The notes under the pieces are model-generated. The model saw only the letters and a program-made list of their open reading frames with translations, did not search any database and was not told the DNA's origin. From assembly GCA_947581645.1 (NCBI GenBank), contig CANPVF010000121.1:1-35177 (forward strand): DNA of 35,177 nt, read 5' to 3'. Of the stretch, positions 7,235 to 14,811 are shown one piece after another (the first letter of the stretch is position 1; each line of letters begins with the position of its first letter). Origin of the DNA: Candidatus Caribbeanibacter nitroreducens (GTDB lineage Bacteria > Gemmatimonadota > Gemmatimonadetes > Palauibacterales > Palauibacteraceae). A program made the position numbers and the translations under genes.

Positions 7235-7735
7235 GTGTCCTTCGACGAGATCTTCGAGACGTATCACCCCGAGGTCTATCGATACGTCCAGCGGCTCACC
7301 GGCCACCCGGAGGAGGCGGCCGACATCACCCAGGAGACCTTCAGGCGTCTCCTGGAGCAGGACGAGCGGCCGGACGACGTGAAGGGATGGCTGGTGACGG
7401 TGGCCCTGAACCAGGTGCGCGACCGGGAGAGGACACGGAGCCGGCGCCGGGAGCTGGCGGCCGGGGAGGACCTGGAGCCGGACGGCCCCGAACGGCCGGA
7501 CCGGGCGTTCGATCGGAGCGAACGAATCTCGGCGGCGCGCCGGGCGCTGGACGAGCTGAACGAACGAGATCGGAAGATGCTCCTCCTGCGAGAAGAGGGC
7601 TTCAAGTACCGGGAGATCGCGGAGATGATGGGTGTGAAGACGAGCTCGGTGGGCACGATGCTGGCCCGGGCTCTGGAGTCGTTCGCGGAGGCCTACGACG
7701 GTCCGCGGCCCGGGGCGGGAGGACCACGTGAGTGA
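7235..7735 (+). CDS. ECF-type RNA polymerase sigma factor
   Basis: Directs RNA polymerase to a small regulon. About 166 residues. Region 2 runs from VSFDEIFETYHPEVYRYVQRL through EEAADITQETFRRLLEQ to VKGWLVTVALNQVRDRERTR. Region 4 contains ALDELNERDRKMLLLREEGFKYREIAEMMGVKTSSVGTMLARA, with the helix-turn-helix YREIAEMMGVKTSSVGTML. The start is uncertain: the frame is open upstream to 6917, but those residues are low complexity. I chose the GTG at 7235, just before the conserved FDEIF segment, with GGAGGGG about 15 nt upstream, which is a little far. Its stop overlaps the anti-sigma GTG by 8 nt (7728-7735). The order sigma, anti-sigma, TonB-dependent receptor indicates envelope-linked control, probably autoregulated. 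Confidence 0.9.
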   Translation: MSFDEIFETYHPEVYRYVQRLTGHPEEAADITQETFRRLLEQDERPDDVKGWLVTVALNQVRDRERTRSRRRELAAGEDLEPDGPERPDRAFDRSERISAARRALDELNERDRKMLLLREEGFKYREIAEMMGVKTSSVGTMLARALESFAEAYDGPRPGAGGPRE

Positions 7736-8519
7736 GGGGCACCCGGACCGGGGCCGGCTGCTGGCGTATCTGGACGGCGAGCTCGGAGCGGAGCGGCGAG
7801 CGGAGGTCCGCCGCCACCTGGACGGGTGCGGCCGCTGCCGCCGGCGGCTGGAGGAGGTGGAGTCGCGGGAGAGCCTCTTCTCGCACGCTGCCGACCGCCT
7901 GGACCGCCCGATGCCGGAGATCCCGAACCCGGCGGCCGCCGGGGGGGGCGCGTCCGGTGCCGCGGATGGCGGCGGGGTCCGCTCCGCCGGGTTTCCACCG
8001 CTCCGGGCCGCCGCCGTCGTTCTCCTCCTCCTGCTCGGCGGGGCGCTGCTCACGCCGCCGGGCCGGGCACTGGCCGAGCGGGCCCTCGGCGGCATCGCCG
8101 GGCTCTTCCGGGAGGCGCCGACGTCGCCGGTGGCGACGGCGGGTCGGGACACGGCGCCTCGCCAGGACGCCTCGCCGAGGCGTCAGTCCACCGCGGTGAG
8201 CGTCGCCGCCAGCGGCGGCCGGCTGCGGGTGATCATCGAGACGCCCGACACCGCGGCGGGCGTCCTGCGGGTGGGGCCACGCGCCGGCGACCGGGCGCTG
8301 GTGGAGGGGATCCTCGGAAACGTGGAGCGAGGGCCGGGCCGCCTCCGGTTCCGGGTCGACGCCCTGGACGGCATCCGGCTCCGGATGCCCGACAGCGTGG
8401 GAGCGGCCGAGGTGGTGGTCGACGGCCGCCCGGTCCTGACACAGTCCGGCCGCTCGGTGACCCCGGCCGTGGGCGCGGACACCGTGGACGGAGACGTGCT
8501 GCTCAGGGTCGGCCGATGA
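7728..8519 (+). CDS. Membrane anti-sigma factor with N-terminal zinc-finger (ZAS-like) domain
   Basis: Expected to hold the preceding sigma factor inactive at the inner membrane. In 263 residues the N-terminal domain (about 1-45) carries LLAYLDGELGAERRAEVRRHLDGCGRCRRRLEEVE, with the HxxxCxxC zinc motif of anti-sigma factors. One TM helix follows (about 90-108, AAAVVLLLLLGGALL). The C-terminal half is probably periplasmic and beta-rich (LRVIIETPDTAAGVLRVG, LRFRVDALDGIRLRMPDSVG). The GTG at 7728 has GGGAGGA 4 nt upstream and overlaps the sigma stop by 8 nt; the stop overlaps the receptor ATG (ATGA). The signal sensed by the periplasmic half is not evident. The gene contains a perfect hairpin at 8166-8184. 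Confidence 0.88.
   Translation: MSEGHPDRGRLLAYLDGELGAERRAEVRRHLDGCGRCRRRLEEVESRESLFSHAADRLDRPMPEIPNPAAAGGGASGAADGGGVRSAGFPPLRAAAVVLLLLLGGALLTPPGRALAERALGGIAGLFREAPTSPVATAGRDTAPRQDASPRRQSTAVSVAASGGRLRVIIETPDTAAGVLRVGPRAGDRALVEGILGNVERGPGRLRFRVDALDGIRLRMPDSVGAAEVVVDGRPVLTQSGRSVTPAVGADTVDGDVLLRVGR
8166..8184 (+). repeat. Intragenic perfect inverted repeat in the anti-sigma gene
   Basis: GACGCCTC / GAGGCGTC, an 8-bp stem with a GCC loop, inside the anti-sigma coding region at the start of the periplasmic part. A near copy of the left arm (GGCGCCTCGCC) precedes it. It may be chance in such GC-rich DNA, or it may attenuate transcription into the receptor gene. Confidence 0.35.
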
Positions 8520-10825
8520 GCGGCTTTTTGGCCGCCGCCCTCCTGGCCCTGCCCTGTGCCGCGCCGGACAGCGGCACGGCGGAGCTCCGCGGGCGGGTCC
8601 GGGACGCCACCGCCAGCGCGGCCGTGGCCCACGCCGTCGTCGAAGTCCGGTCCGACGGCGGGAGCCTCCGCCGGGCGAGAACAGGTCGGGACGGCCGGTA
8701 CCGGCTGCGGGACCTGCCGGCGGGGTGGCTCACGGTGGCCGTGCGGCACCAGGGCTATCGGGAGTCGAGGGTCCGGGTCCGGGTCTCGCCGGGACAGTGC
8801 CTGGACGTGGATTTCACGGTCGAGCTGGATCCGGTGGCTCTGCCGGCGCTGCAGGTGGCCGGGCTGCCGGCGCCGGGCCGTGTGGAGTCCCCGGCCGTCG
8901 GGAGCGGAGGTCGTCTCGCCGGCGCCGTGGGGCCCGGGTCGCCGCGGCTGGAGGCGCTCCGGACCACCCCCCTGGGCGGGTCGGGCCTGGGGCGGGCGGT
9001 TCGCCGCTCGCTGCGGCAGGAGCCCGCCGATCCCTCCGTCCTCTACCTGCGGGGCACCACCGCTCCGTTCAAGCAGATCCTCCTGGACGGCGCTCCGGTC
9101 CAGACTCCCTTCCACCTCTCCGGGCTGCTGGCGGCCCAGCCGCGGGGCGTGTTCGGGAGCTCGCGGCTCCGTTCCGGCGGCCCGTCCCCCCGGTTCGGCG
9201 GCGGGCTCCTGTACACGCTGGACCTGGAGACGCGGTCGGCGGCCGGGGAGACGCGTGCCGCCGGCTCCGTCGACCTCCTGGGCGCCACCGCCCGGGCCTC
9301 CGGCCCGGTGCCGGGCGGCTCCTACCTGGCCAGCGCCCGCACCCTGCACCCGGGCCGGGACCTGGGGCGGGGATCCGCCCTGGAGGGACGCCGGTACTCG
9401 GACGGCCTCGTGCGGCTGTCCACCGGCGGGGAGGACGGGCTCCGGGGGTCGGTCACCGGATTCTGGAACCGGGCCTCGACGCCCCTGGTGGCGGACCACG
9501 GGACGCCCACGGAGGCCGAGTGGACGAACCGTGCCGGCTCGGCCCGGATCGCCACGGGGAGCCGGCGGACGGGATGGAGGGGCACGCTGGCCGGCAGCCG
9601 CTACCGGAGCGGGCTGCCGCTCAGGGAGGCGGCGGCGGACCGCGTCGCGGCGGTCGTGGACGAACAGCGTCTCGTGCTCCGCCGCGAGGATCGTCGCGGA
9701 GAGCTGGAGTGGGAGACCGGCGGAGCGATGCGCCGGAAGGCCCAGCGTCTCGCCTTCACGGGCGGCCTCCCCGCCGGGGCCGGGGAGGGAACCGGGTCGG
9801 CCTACCGGCTCGGCGGCTTCGGCTCGGCGCGGTGGCACGTCTCGGAGGCGGTCTCGCTGCGGGGCGGGCTCCGGGCCGACTACTTCTCTCCGGACGGCGC
9901 CGTCCGGGCCGCTCCCCGGGGCGCCGTCCTCCTGCGGATGGGCCCCGGGACCACCGTCCGCCTGTCGGCGGGCCGGGTCCATCAGCTCCTGGCGGGGTGG
10001 AGCACGGTGGACGCGTCCGTGCCGTCCGGGGCGCCGGCCGACTCCGCGGAGCCGGCCACCTCCGGCCCTCCCGAGCCGCGTGTCGCCGGCGCCAGCCGGC
10101 TGGAGCTGCGACTCGAGCACGACGACGGCGAGGGGCTGCGCCTGGGCACCGAGGGACACTTCCGTCACCTGGAGGGGGTCTCGCCCACCGCCCTCTTCGA
10201 CACGGTGGGCGTCGACTCGGCCGGCGCGTTCCGGCCCATGGAGGCCGACCCCGACGAGGGAGGCGTGTTCTCCTCCGGCCTGGAGCTCTGGGGATCGTGG
10301 CGGGCCGAGGGGCTCCGGCTGTGGGCCAACTACTCCCTCACCTGGCTGTGGGGCGCTCCCGGCGCCTCGGGCGTGAGTCGGCGCTTCGCCGGCCGGCAGG
10401 TCCTCTCCGGCGGCGGCCAGGTGGGCCTCCCGGCGGGCTTCCGGGCCCGGGCGTCGCTCTCGGGGAGCTGGGGGCTGCCCATGACGCCGCTGCCCGTCAC
10501 CGGTGGCGACGGGCTGTCGGTGGAGAACCCCACGGTCTCCGGTCCCGGACGTGAGGAGGAGGGGGCGGCGGCGCGCCGCGGGACGTCGCCCTACCTGCGG
10601 GTGGACGCCCGGGTCGAGCGGGTCTTCGACACCGGGCTGTTCGGGGGACGGGTCCGGCTCACGCCCTACGTCGAGCTGATCAACGCCCTGGACCGGAAGA
10701 ACTCGCTCTTCCACCGGGTCCCCGCCGCCGGCGGCGGGCTCCAGCCGGTGAACCCGGTGCCCATGCTCCCGGTAGTGGGCGTCAGTTTCCGCGCGCTCTC
10801 TGGATCGCCGAGCGGAACGCGCTGA
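8516..10825 (+). CDS. TonB-dependent outer-membrane receptor with carboxypeptidase-regulatory-like N-terminal domain
   Basis: Predicted outer-membrane importer, 769 residues. A short signal sequence (SGFLAAALLALPCAAP) precedes a CarboxypepD_reg-like beta domain (about 22-105: ELRGRVRDATASAAVAHAVVEV, GRDGRYRLRDLPAGWLTVAVRHQGY). A plug follows (about 135-245: SVLYLRGTTAPFKQILLDGAPVQTPFHLSGLL), then a long barrel of alternating strands ending LTPYVELINALDRKNSLFH...PVVGVSFRALSGS. No STN signalling domain or clear TonB box is seen. The ATG at 8516 overlaps the anti-sigma stop (ATGA), although the frame stays open far upstream. The last 44 bp overlap the 3' end of the dsbA-like gene on the other strand. 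The substrate is unknown. Position in a sigma/anti-sigma operon suggests it is a target or partner of that switch. Confidence 0.87.
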   Translation: MSGFLAAALLALPCAAPDSGTAELRGRVRDATASAAVAHAVVEVRSDGGSLRRARTGRDGRYRLRDLPAGWLTVAVRHQGYRESRVRVRVSPGQCLDVDFTVELDPVALPALQVAGLPAPGRVESPAVGSGGRLAGAVGPGSPRLEALRTTPLGGSGLGRAVRRSLRQEPADPSVLYLRGTTAPFKQILLDGAPVQTPFHLSGLLAAQPRGVFGSSRLRSGGPSPRFGGGLLYTLDLETRSAAGETRAAGSVDLLGATARASGPVPGGSYLASARTLHPGRDLGRGSALEGRRYSDGLVRLSTGGEDGLRGSVTGFWNRASTPLVADHGTPTEAEWTNRAGSARIATGSRRTGWRGTLAGSRYRSGLPLREAAADRVAAVVDEQRLVLRREDRRGELEWETGGAMRRKAQRLAFTGGLPAGAGEGTGSAYRLGGFGSARWHVSEAVSLRGGLRADYFSPDGAVRAAPRGAVLLRMGPGTTVRLSAGRVHQLLAGWSTVDASVPSGAPADSAEPATSGPPEPRVAGASRLELRLEHDDGEGLRLGTEGHFRHLEGVSPTALFDTVGVDSAGAFRPMEADPDEGGVFSSGLELWGSWRAEGLRLWANYSLTWLWGAPGASGVSRRFAGRQVLSGGGQVGLPAGFRARASLSGSWGLPMTPLPVTGGDGLSVENPTVSGPGREEEGAAARRGTSPYLRVDARVERVFDTGLFGGRVRLTPYVELINALDRKNSLFHRVPAAGGGLQPVNPVPMLPVVGVSFRALSGSPSGTR

Positions 10826-11435
10826 GGGGCTGGGCCCCCACCAGGGGACTCCCGTTGACGAAGAAGGTCGGCGTGCCCCGGATCCCCAGCCGACGCCCGG
10901 TGGACATGTCCTGCTCCACCGTCTGGCTCTCCGCCCCGGACTCCAGACATTCGTCGAACTGCCCGCCGTCCAGCCCGAGCTCCCGGGCGTAGCTCTTCAG
11001 GTCCGACGGCTCCAGGGCGTCGGCGTTCTCGAAGAGGTGGTCGTGGTAGTCCCAGAAGCGGTCCTGGTTGTGGGCGCACTCCGCCGCCTCGGCCGCCTTC
11101 CGGGCGTTGGGATGGATCGAGAGGGGATAGTTGCGCACCACGTAGTGGACCTCGCCCTCGTATTCCTGCAGGAGCTGGTGATACGTCTGCCGGTAGTAGC
11201 GCCGGCAGTAGGGGCACTCGTAGTCGGTGAACTCCACGATCGTGACCGGGGCGTCCGACGGCCCGCGGCTCGGACGGTCGTCGGCGGCCAGCGTGGGCCG
11301 GCCGGAGCTCGACGTGGAGGCGGAGGCGGACGCAGACGCCTCTCCGCCCGTCTCGCGGGCGGTGACGAAGCCGGCGGCGAAGCCGAGCAGGAGGCCGGCG
11401 ATGAGGAACAGATACTTGCGGTCGGGCAGTGTCAC
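10782..11435 (-). CDS. DsbA-family thiol:disulfide oxidoreductase, membrane-anchored
   Basis: Introduces or rearranges disulfides in exported proteins. In 217 residues, an N-terminal signal-anchor (about 8-26, YLFLIAGLLLGFAAGFVTA) is followed by a low-complexity Ala/Ser linker (about 32-45) and a thioredoxin-like domain. The active site is CPYC (Cys74, Cys77) within VEFTDYECPYCRRYY. The inserted helical domain and the cis-proline loop RGTPTFFVNG are present. This is the DsbA/BdbD-like 'thioredoxin_4' type. The start is a GTG at 11435 with a poor Shine-Dalgarno; no better in-frame start is visible. Its last 44 bp lie antisense to the end of the receptor gene. No DsbB-like partner is in the window. 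Confidence 0.9.
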   Translation of the reverse strand: MTLPDRKYLFLIAGLLLGFAAGFVTARETGGEASASASASTSSSGRPTLAADDRPSRGPSDAPVTIVEFTDYECPYCRRYYRQTYHQLLQEYEGEVHYVVRNYPLSIHPNARKAAEAAECAHNQDRFWDYHDHLFENADALEPSDLKSYARELGLDGGQFDECLESGAESQTVEQDMSTGRRLGIRGTPTFFVNGSPLVGAQPLSAFRSAIQRARGN

Positions 11436-11592
11436 GATGGGGTCCGGATTGGGCCATGGAGCGAGGGCGATCGTTCGAGACCGGCCTCGAAGTTAACGTG
11501 ATGCTGTCCTCCTGGCCCACGAGTCGCCGCGGAGCGGGCGCGACGCTCCCGCTCACGGGACGCGGCCCGCCGGGAGGCGAGCCGGGAGCCGA

Positions 11593-12876
11593 ATGCCAGC
11601 GAACGGGGAGGAGACCGTGACGGATACGGAGCGCGAAACAGGGGGCGGCGATCCGGACGGCGACCGGGGGGACGGCGACGGGCGACCGGCGCCGCTCCGG
11701 GACCTCCGGGTGCTCTCCATCGCCCAGTTCGGAGCCGGCCCCTTCGGCACCACCCTGCTGGCCGACCTCGGCGCCGAGGTCATCAAGATCGAGAACCCGG
11801 CCACGGGCGGCGACGTGGCCCGCTACGTGCCGCCCACCGACGTGGAGGGAGACTCCCTGTACTTCCAGGGGTTCAACCGGGGGAAGAAGTCGGTGGGGAT
11901 CGATCTGCGGGAGCCCGGAGGGCGCCGGGTCTTCGAGGAGCTCGTTCGGGTCTCCGACGGCCTGTACTACAACCTCCGGGGGGACCTGCCACGCAAGCTG
12001 GAGCTCACCTACGACGACCTGAAGCACCTGAACCCGGCGCTGGTCACCTGTTCGCTCTCCGGGTTCGGGACGACGGGCCCCCGGGCGGAGCAGCCGGGAT
12101 ACGACGCCCTGGTCCAGGGCCTGGCGGGCTACCTGTCGATGACGGGCGAGCCCGGCGCTCCGCCCACGAAGTGCGGCGTCTCGGTGGTGGACTTCGCCAG
12201 CGGCTACAGCTCGGTCCTGGGCCTGGTCGCCGGGCTCCTGGAGGCTCAGCGCACCGGGCGGGGGCGGGACGTGGACGTGAGCCTCATGGACACGGCCGTC
12301 TCCATGCTCTCCTACTTCGCCGCCTGGCATCTGAACCTGGGCTGGGAGCCCGAGCGGATGCCGGGATCCGGCCACCAGAGCCTGGTCCCGGCCCGCATCT
12401 TCGAGACGGAGGACGGATGGGTCTCGGTCTTCTGCGCCAAGGAGGTCTTCTGGCGGCGTCTCGCGGAGGGGTTGGGGCGGGAGGAGCTGCTGGAGGACCC
12501 GCGGTTCGGGAGCTTCGCCGACCGGAGGGAGCACCGGGAGCAGCTGGACGCGTTGCTGGAGGAGGCCTTCGGCCGGAAGACCACGGAGGAATGGCTGCGC
12601 GAGCTGGAGGGCGACGTGCCCATCGCCCCGGTCAACTCGCTGGCCGACGCGCTCCGGGACGAGCAGGTCCGGGCCCGGGAGATGATCCTGGAGGTGGAGC
12701 ATCCGGAGTTCGGAACTGTCCGCCAGGTGGCGCATCCGGTGAAGACGGAGGGGGTCCCGGCCCGGCCGGAGCCGGCACCGGAGATGGGGGGAGACACGGA
12801 CCGGATCCTGGCGGACCTCTGCGGGCTGTCCGCCGAGGAGATCGAGGAGCTGCGCGCGGAGGGCGCCGTGGCCTGA
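11593..12876 (+). CDS. CaiB/BaiF family (class III) CoA-transferase, probable C5-dicarboxyl-CoA transferase
   Basis: Transfers CoA between carboxylic acids in the cytoplasm. The 427-residue length and the motifs LRVLSIAQFGAGPFGTTLLADLGAEVIKIE, LYFQGFNRGKKSVGIDL, LVTCSLSGFGTTGP and GYDALVQGLAGYLSMTG are diagnostic of family III. The catalytic aspartate is probably Asp200 in SVVDFASGYSSVLGL. The first 35 residues are acidic and disordered. The ATG at 11593 has GGGAG 5 nt upstream; a GTG at 11617 is an alternative. It converges with a minus-strand operon encoding a mesaconyl/itaconyl-CoA hydratase-like enzyme, a CitE-type lyase and an acyl-CoA dehydrogenase. I infer that the substrate is mesaconate, itaconate or a related C5 acid, as for Mct of the 3-hydroxypropionate bicycle or Ict/RipA of itaconate degradation. 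Family is sure, substrate is not. Confidence 0.92.
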   Translation: MPANGEETVTDTERETGGGDPDGDRGDGDGRPAPLRDLRVLSIAQFGAGPFGTTLLADLGAEVIKIENPATGGDVARYVPPTDVEGDSLYFQGFNRGKKSVGIDLREPGGRRVFEELVRVSDGLYYNLRGDLPRKLELTYDDLKHLNPALVTCSLSGFGTTGPRAEQPGYDALVQGLAGYLSMTGEPGAPPTKCGVSVVDFASGYSSVLGLVAGLLEAQRTGRGRDVDVSLMDTAVSMLSYFAAWHLNLGWEPERMPGSGHQSLVPARIFETEDGWVSVFCAKEVFWRRLAEGLGREELLEDPRFGSFADRREHREQLDALLEEAFGRKTTEEWLRELEGDVPIAPVNSLADALRDEQVRAREMILEVEHPEFGTVRQVAHPVKTEGVPARPEPAPEMGGDTDRILADLCGLSAEEIEELRAEGAVA

Positions 12877-12921
12877 GCGACGGCGCCGGCCCCCGCCGAC
12901 GCGGGTCCGGTCCGCCCGCCG

Positions 12922-13806
12922 TCAGGCCTCCGATTCCCCCGTGCTCCGATCCGACGAGACGTCGGCCCGGGCTCTCATGGCCACGTTCCCCCTGGCGTCG
13001 ACGGCCCGCAGCTCCAGGCCGCGCTCCGCCTCCGGGCCGGGCGCGTCCCCGGTCCAGCCCGCGAGGGTCATCTCCTCTCCGCAGAAGAGCGGGCTGGTCG
13101 CCCGGTACTCGAAACGGTCCAGGGGCGAGGGGCGACGGCGGTCGGCCGCGTCCGCCAGGAGCGTCGCGGTCAGCGGGGCGTGGACCAGGCGCTCGGGATA
13201 CCCCTCGCTGTCGGTGGCGTACCCGCGGTCGTAGTGGATGCGGTGTGCGTTGAAGGTCAGCGCCGAGTACCGGAAGAGGAGGACGGGGTCCGGCACCAGC
13301 GCCTCCCGCCACAGCGGCTCTCCCGCCAGCTCCTCTCCCGGACGGCGGGGCTCGTCGGCCCCGCGCTCCTCCCGGTAGACCAGCACCTGCTCCTCCTCCA
13401 CGGCCGTCCCCCGCGGCGAGAGAAGCTCGTGGCCCACGGTGACGAACACCAGTCGACCCGTGCTCCCGCTCTTCTCCTCCACCGAGAGGATCATGGAGCG
13501 CCGCTCGGCCGGCTGTCCGATCCGGAGGGGGCGCGAGAAGCGGAGCTTCCCTCCGGCCCACATCCGGCGCGGGAGGGACACGGGCGGCAGGAACGCGCCC
13601 CGGCGCTCGTGGCCGTCCGGACCGAGCTCGGACTGCGGCACGGTGTCCCGGAAGTAGAGCCAGTGCCAGCACGGCGGCAGGGGGGTGCCGGGCTCGAAGG
13701 CCTCCGGCGACCGATCCAGGAGGGCCGCCATCCCCCGGGCGGGAAAGGGAGGCAGGACCTCGTGCGTCGTTCGCTCCTCGCCGACCCAGTCCTGCAGGTC
13801 AGCCAC
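12922..13806 (-). CDS. HTD2/MaoC-type hot-dog hydratase, mesaconyl-C4-CoA (3-methylfumaryl-CoA) or itaconyl-CoA hydratase-like
   Basis: Predicted to hydrate a C5 enoyl-CoA to citramalyl-CoA. In 294 residues an N-terminal FAS1-like dehydratase half (LQDWVGEERTTHEVLPPFPARGMAALLD, PLPPCWHWLYF) precedes a catalytic hot-dog half with FRYSALTFNAHRIHYDRGYA (His188, His191). This motif is typical of the HTD2/Meh group. The length fits 3-methylfumaryl-CoA hydratase (roughly 280). Upstream in-frame residues to 13968 are the shadow of the lyase gene. The GTG at 13806 overlaps the lyase stop by 8 nt and starts exactly at the conserved ADLQDWVG, so I chose it. Last gene of the operon acyl-CoA dehydrogenase, lyase, hydratase; it converges with the CoA-transferase. 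The choice between mesaconyl- and itaconyl-CoA cannot be made from sequence alone. Confidence 0.85.
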   Translation of the reverse strand: MADLQDWVGEERTTHEVLPPFPARGMAALLDRSPEAFEPGTPLPPCWHWLYFRDTVPQSELGPDGHERRGAFLPPVSLPRRMWAGGKLRFSRPLRIGQPAERRSMILSVEEKSGSTGRLVFVTVGHELLSPRGTAVEEEQVLVYREERGADEPRRPGEELAGEPLWREALVPDPVLLFRYSALTFNAHRIHYDRGYATDSEGYPERLVHAPLTATLLADAADRRRPSPLDRFEYRATSPLFCGEEMTLAGWTGDAPGPEAERGLELRAVDARGNVAMRARADVSSDRSTGESEA

Positions 13807-14806
13807 CGGGCCCTCGCTCCCCTCCCGGGAGGTCCCCGTCGTCTTCTCCCGCGGAGGATCGCGGGCCCTCGCCGGAGCCCCCCGCCCGCCGCGCCCGGGA
13901 GAGAAGCCGACGCGCGGCCTCGGCCACGGGCCGATCGACCATGCGGCCCCCGACGCGCACCGCTTCACCGCCGGCCTCCTCGAAGGCGGAGAGGACGGCG
14001 CGGGCCTCGGCCACCTCGTCCTCCGACGGCGTGAACGCCCGGTTCACCGCCTCCACCTGGCGTGGATGCAGGGCCAGCTTTCCGTCGAAGCCCAGGCGCC
14101 GGGCCGCCCGGGCCTCGCGGGCGAGCCCCTCCGGGTCGGAGAGCTCGGTGTACGGCCCGTCGAGGACGGGCACGCCTCCGAGAGCGGCGGCGTGCACCAG
14201 GCGTGATCGCGTGTAGAGGAGCGGCTCCCAGTCCAGCTCGCAGCCCAGGTGACGCGCCATGTCCACGGGGCCCAGGGCCAGGGCTCTGAGCGCGTTCGCC
14301 TCCCGGGCCATCGACTCCGCCGCGGCCAGGCCCTCCGGGCTCTCCACCAGGGCCACCACCGGAACGGAGAGCTCCCCGGCCACGCGGTCCAGCTCGTCGA
14401 CGGACGCCGCCCCGGGGACCACCACGGCCGCCGGCCGGCCCGACGCCTCCCGGACGTCCCGGAGGTCGCGCCGGCCCTCCCGGCCGGACGGGGCGTTCAC
14501 GCGGACCAGCAGCTCCACCGATGCTCGCCCTCCGGATCCGGAGCCGGCGTCTGCGGGCGCCGGTGCCTCGAGCCGTCCGGCGTCGGACGTTCGCTCCAGC
14601 GCCGCACGCGCCGCGGAGCGCGCGTCGTCCTTGCCGGAGGGGGGCACGGCGTCCTCGAGGTCCAGGCAGACGGCGTCGGCGCCGGAGGCCAGGGCCCCGT
14701 CGAGCATCTCCCGGCGGTGGCCCGGAAAGAAGAGGACGCTCCGCGGCGGCGGTCGCCCGGTTCGCCCGGTGTCGTTCGCCGCGTCCTCCCCGTGCCGGTG
14801 GCGCAC
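13799..14806 (-). CDS. CitE/HpcH-family lyase, probable citramalyl-CoA (malyl-CoA) lyase
   Basis: Predicted to cleave (3S)-citramalyl-CoA to pyruvate and acetyl-CoA, or a related beta-hydroxyacyl-CoA. The 335-residue protein has the TIM-barrel motifs of the family: RSVLFFPGHRREML, ADAVCLDLEDAVPPSGKDDAR, LLVRVNAP, PVVALVESPEGL (metal/substrate Glu), LALGPVDMARHLG and FDGKLALHPRQVEAVN. About 45 residues between the LEDAV and RVN motifs are Ala/Gly-rich and look like an inserted linker. The C-terminal tail after RRLLSRARR is disordered. The GTG start at 14806 lies 5 nt after the acyl-CoA dehydrogenase stop, with a weak Shine-Dalgarno; the 3' end overlaps the hydratase start. With transferase, hydratase and lyase together, citramalyl-CoA is the most likely substrate. 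Free-standing CitE proteins also include malyl-CoA lyases. Confidence 0.87.
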   Translation of the reverse strand: MRHRHGEDAANDTGRTGRPPPRSVLFFPGHRREMLDGALASGADAVCLDLEDAVPPSGKDDARSAARAALERTSDAGRLEAPAPADAGSGSGGRASVELLVRVNAPSGREGRRDLRDVREASGRPAAVVVPGAASVDELDRVAGELSVPVVALVESPEGLAAAESMAREANALRALALGPVDMARHLGCELDWEPLLYTRSRLVHAAALGGVPVLDGPYTELSDPEGLAREARAARRLGFDGKLALHPRQVEAVNRAFTPSEDEVAEARAVLSAFEEAGGEAVRVGGRMVDRPVAEAARRLLSRARRAGGSGEGPRSSAGEDDGDLPGGERGPGG

Positions 14807-14811
14807 CGGGC

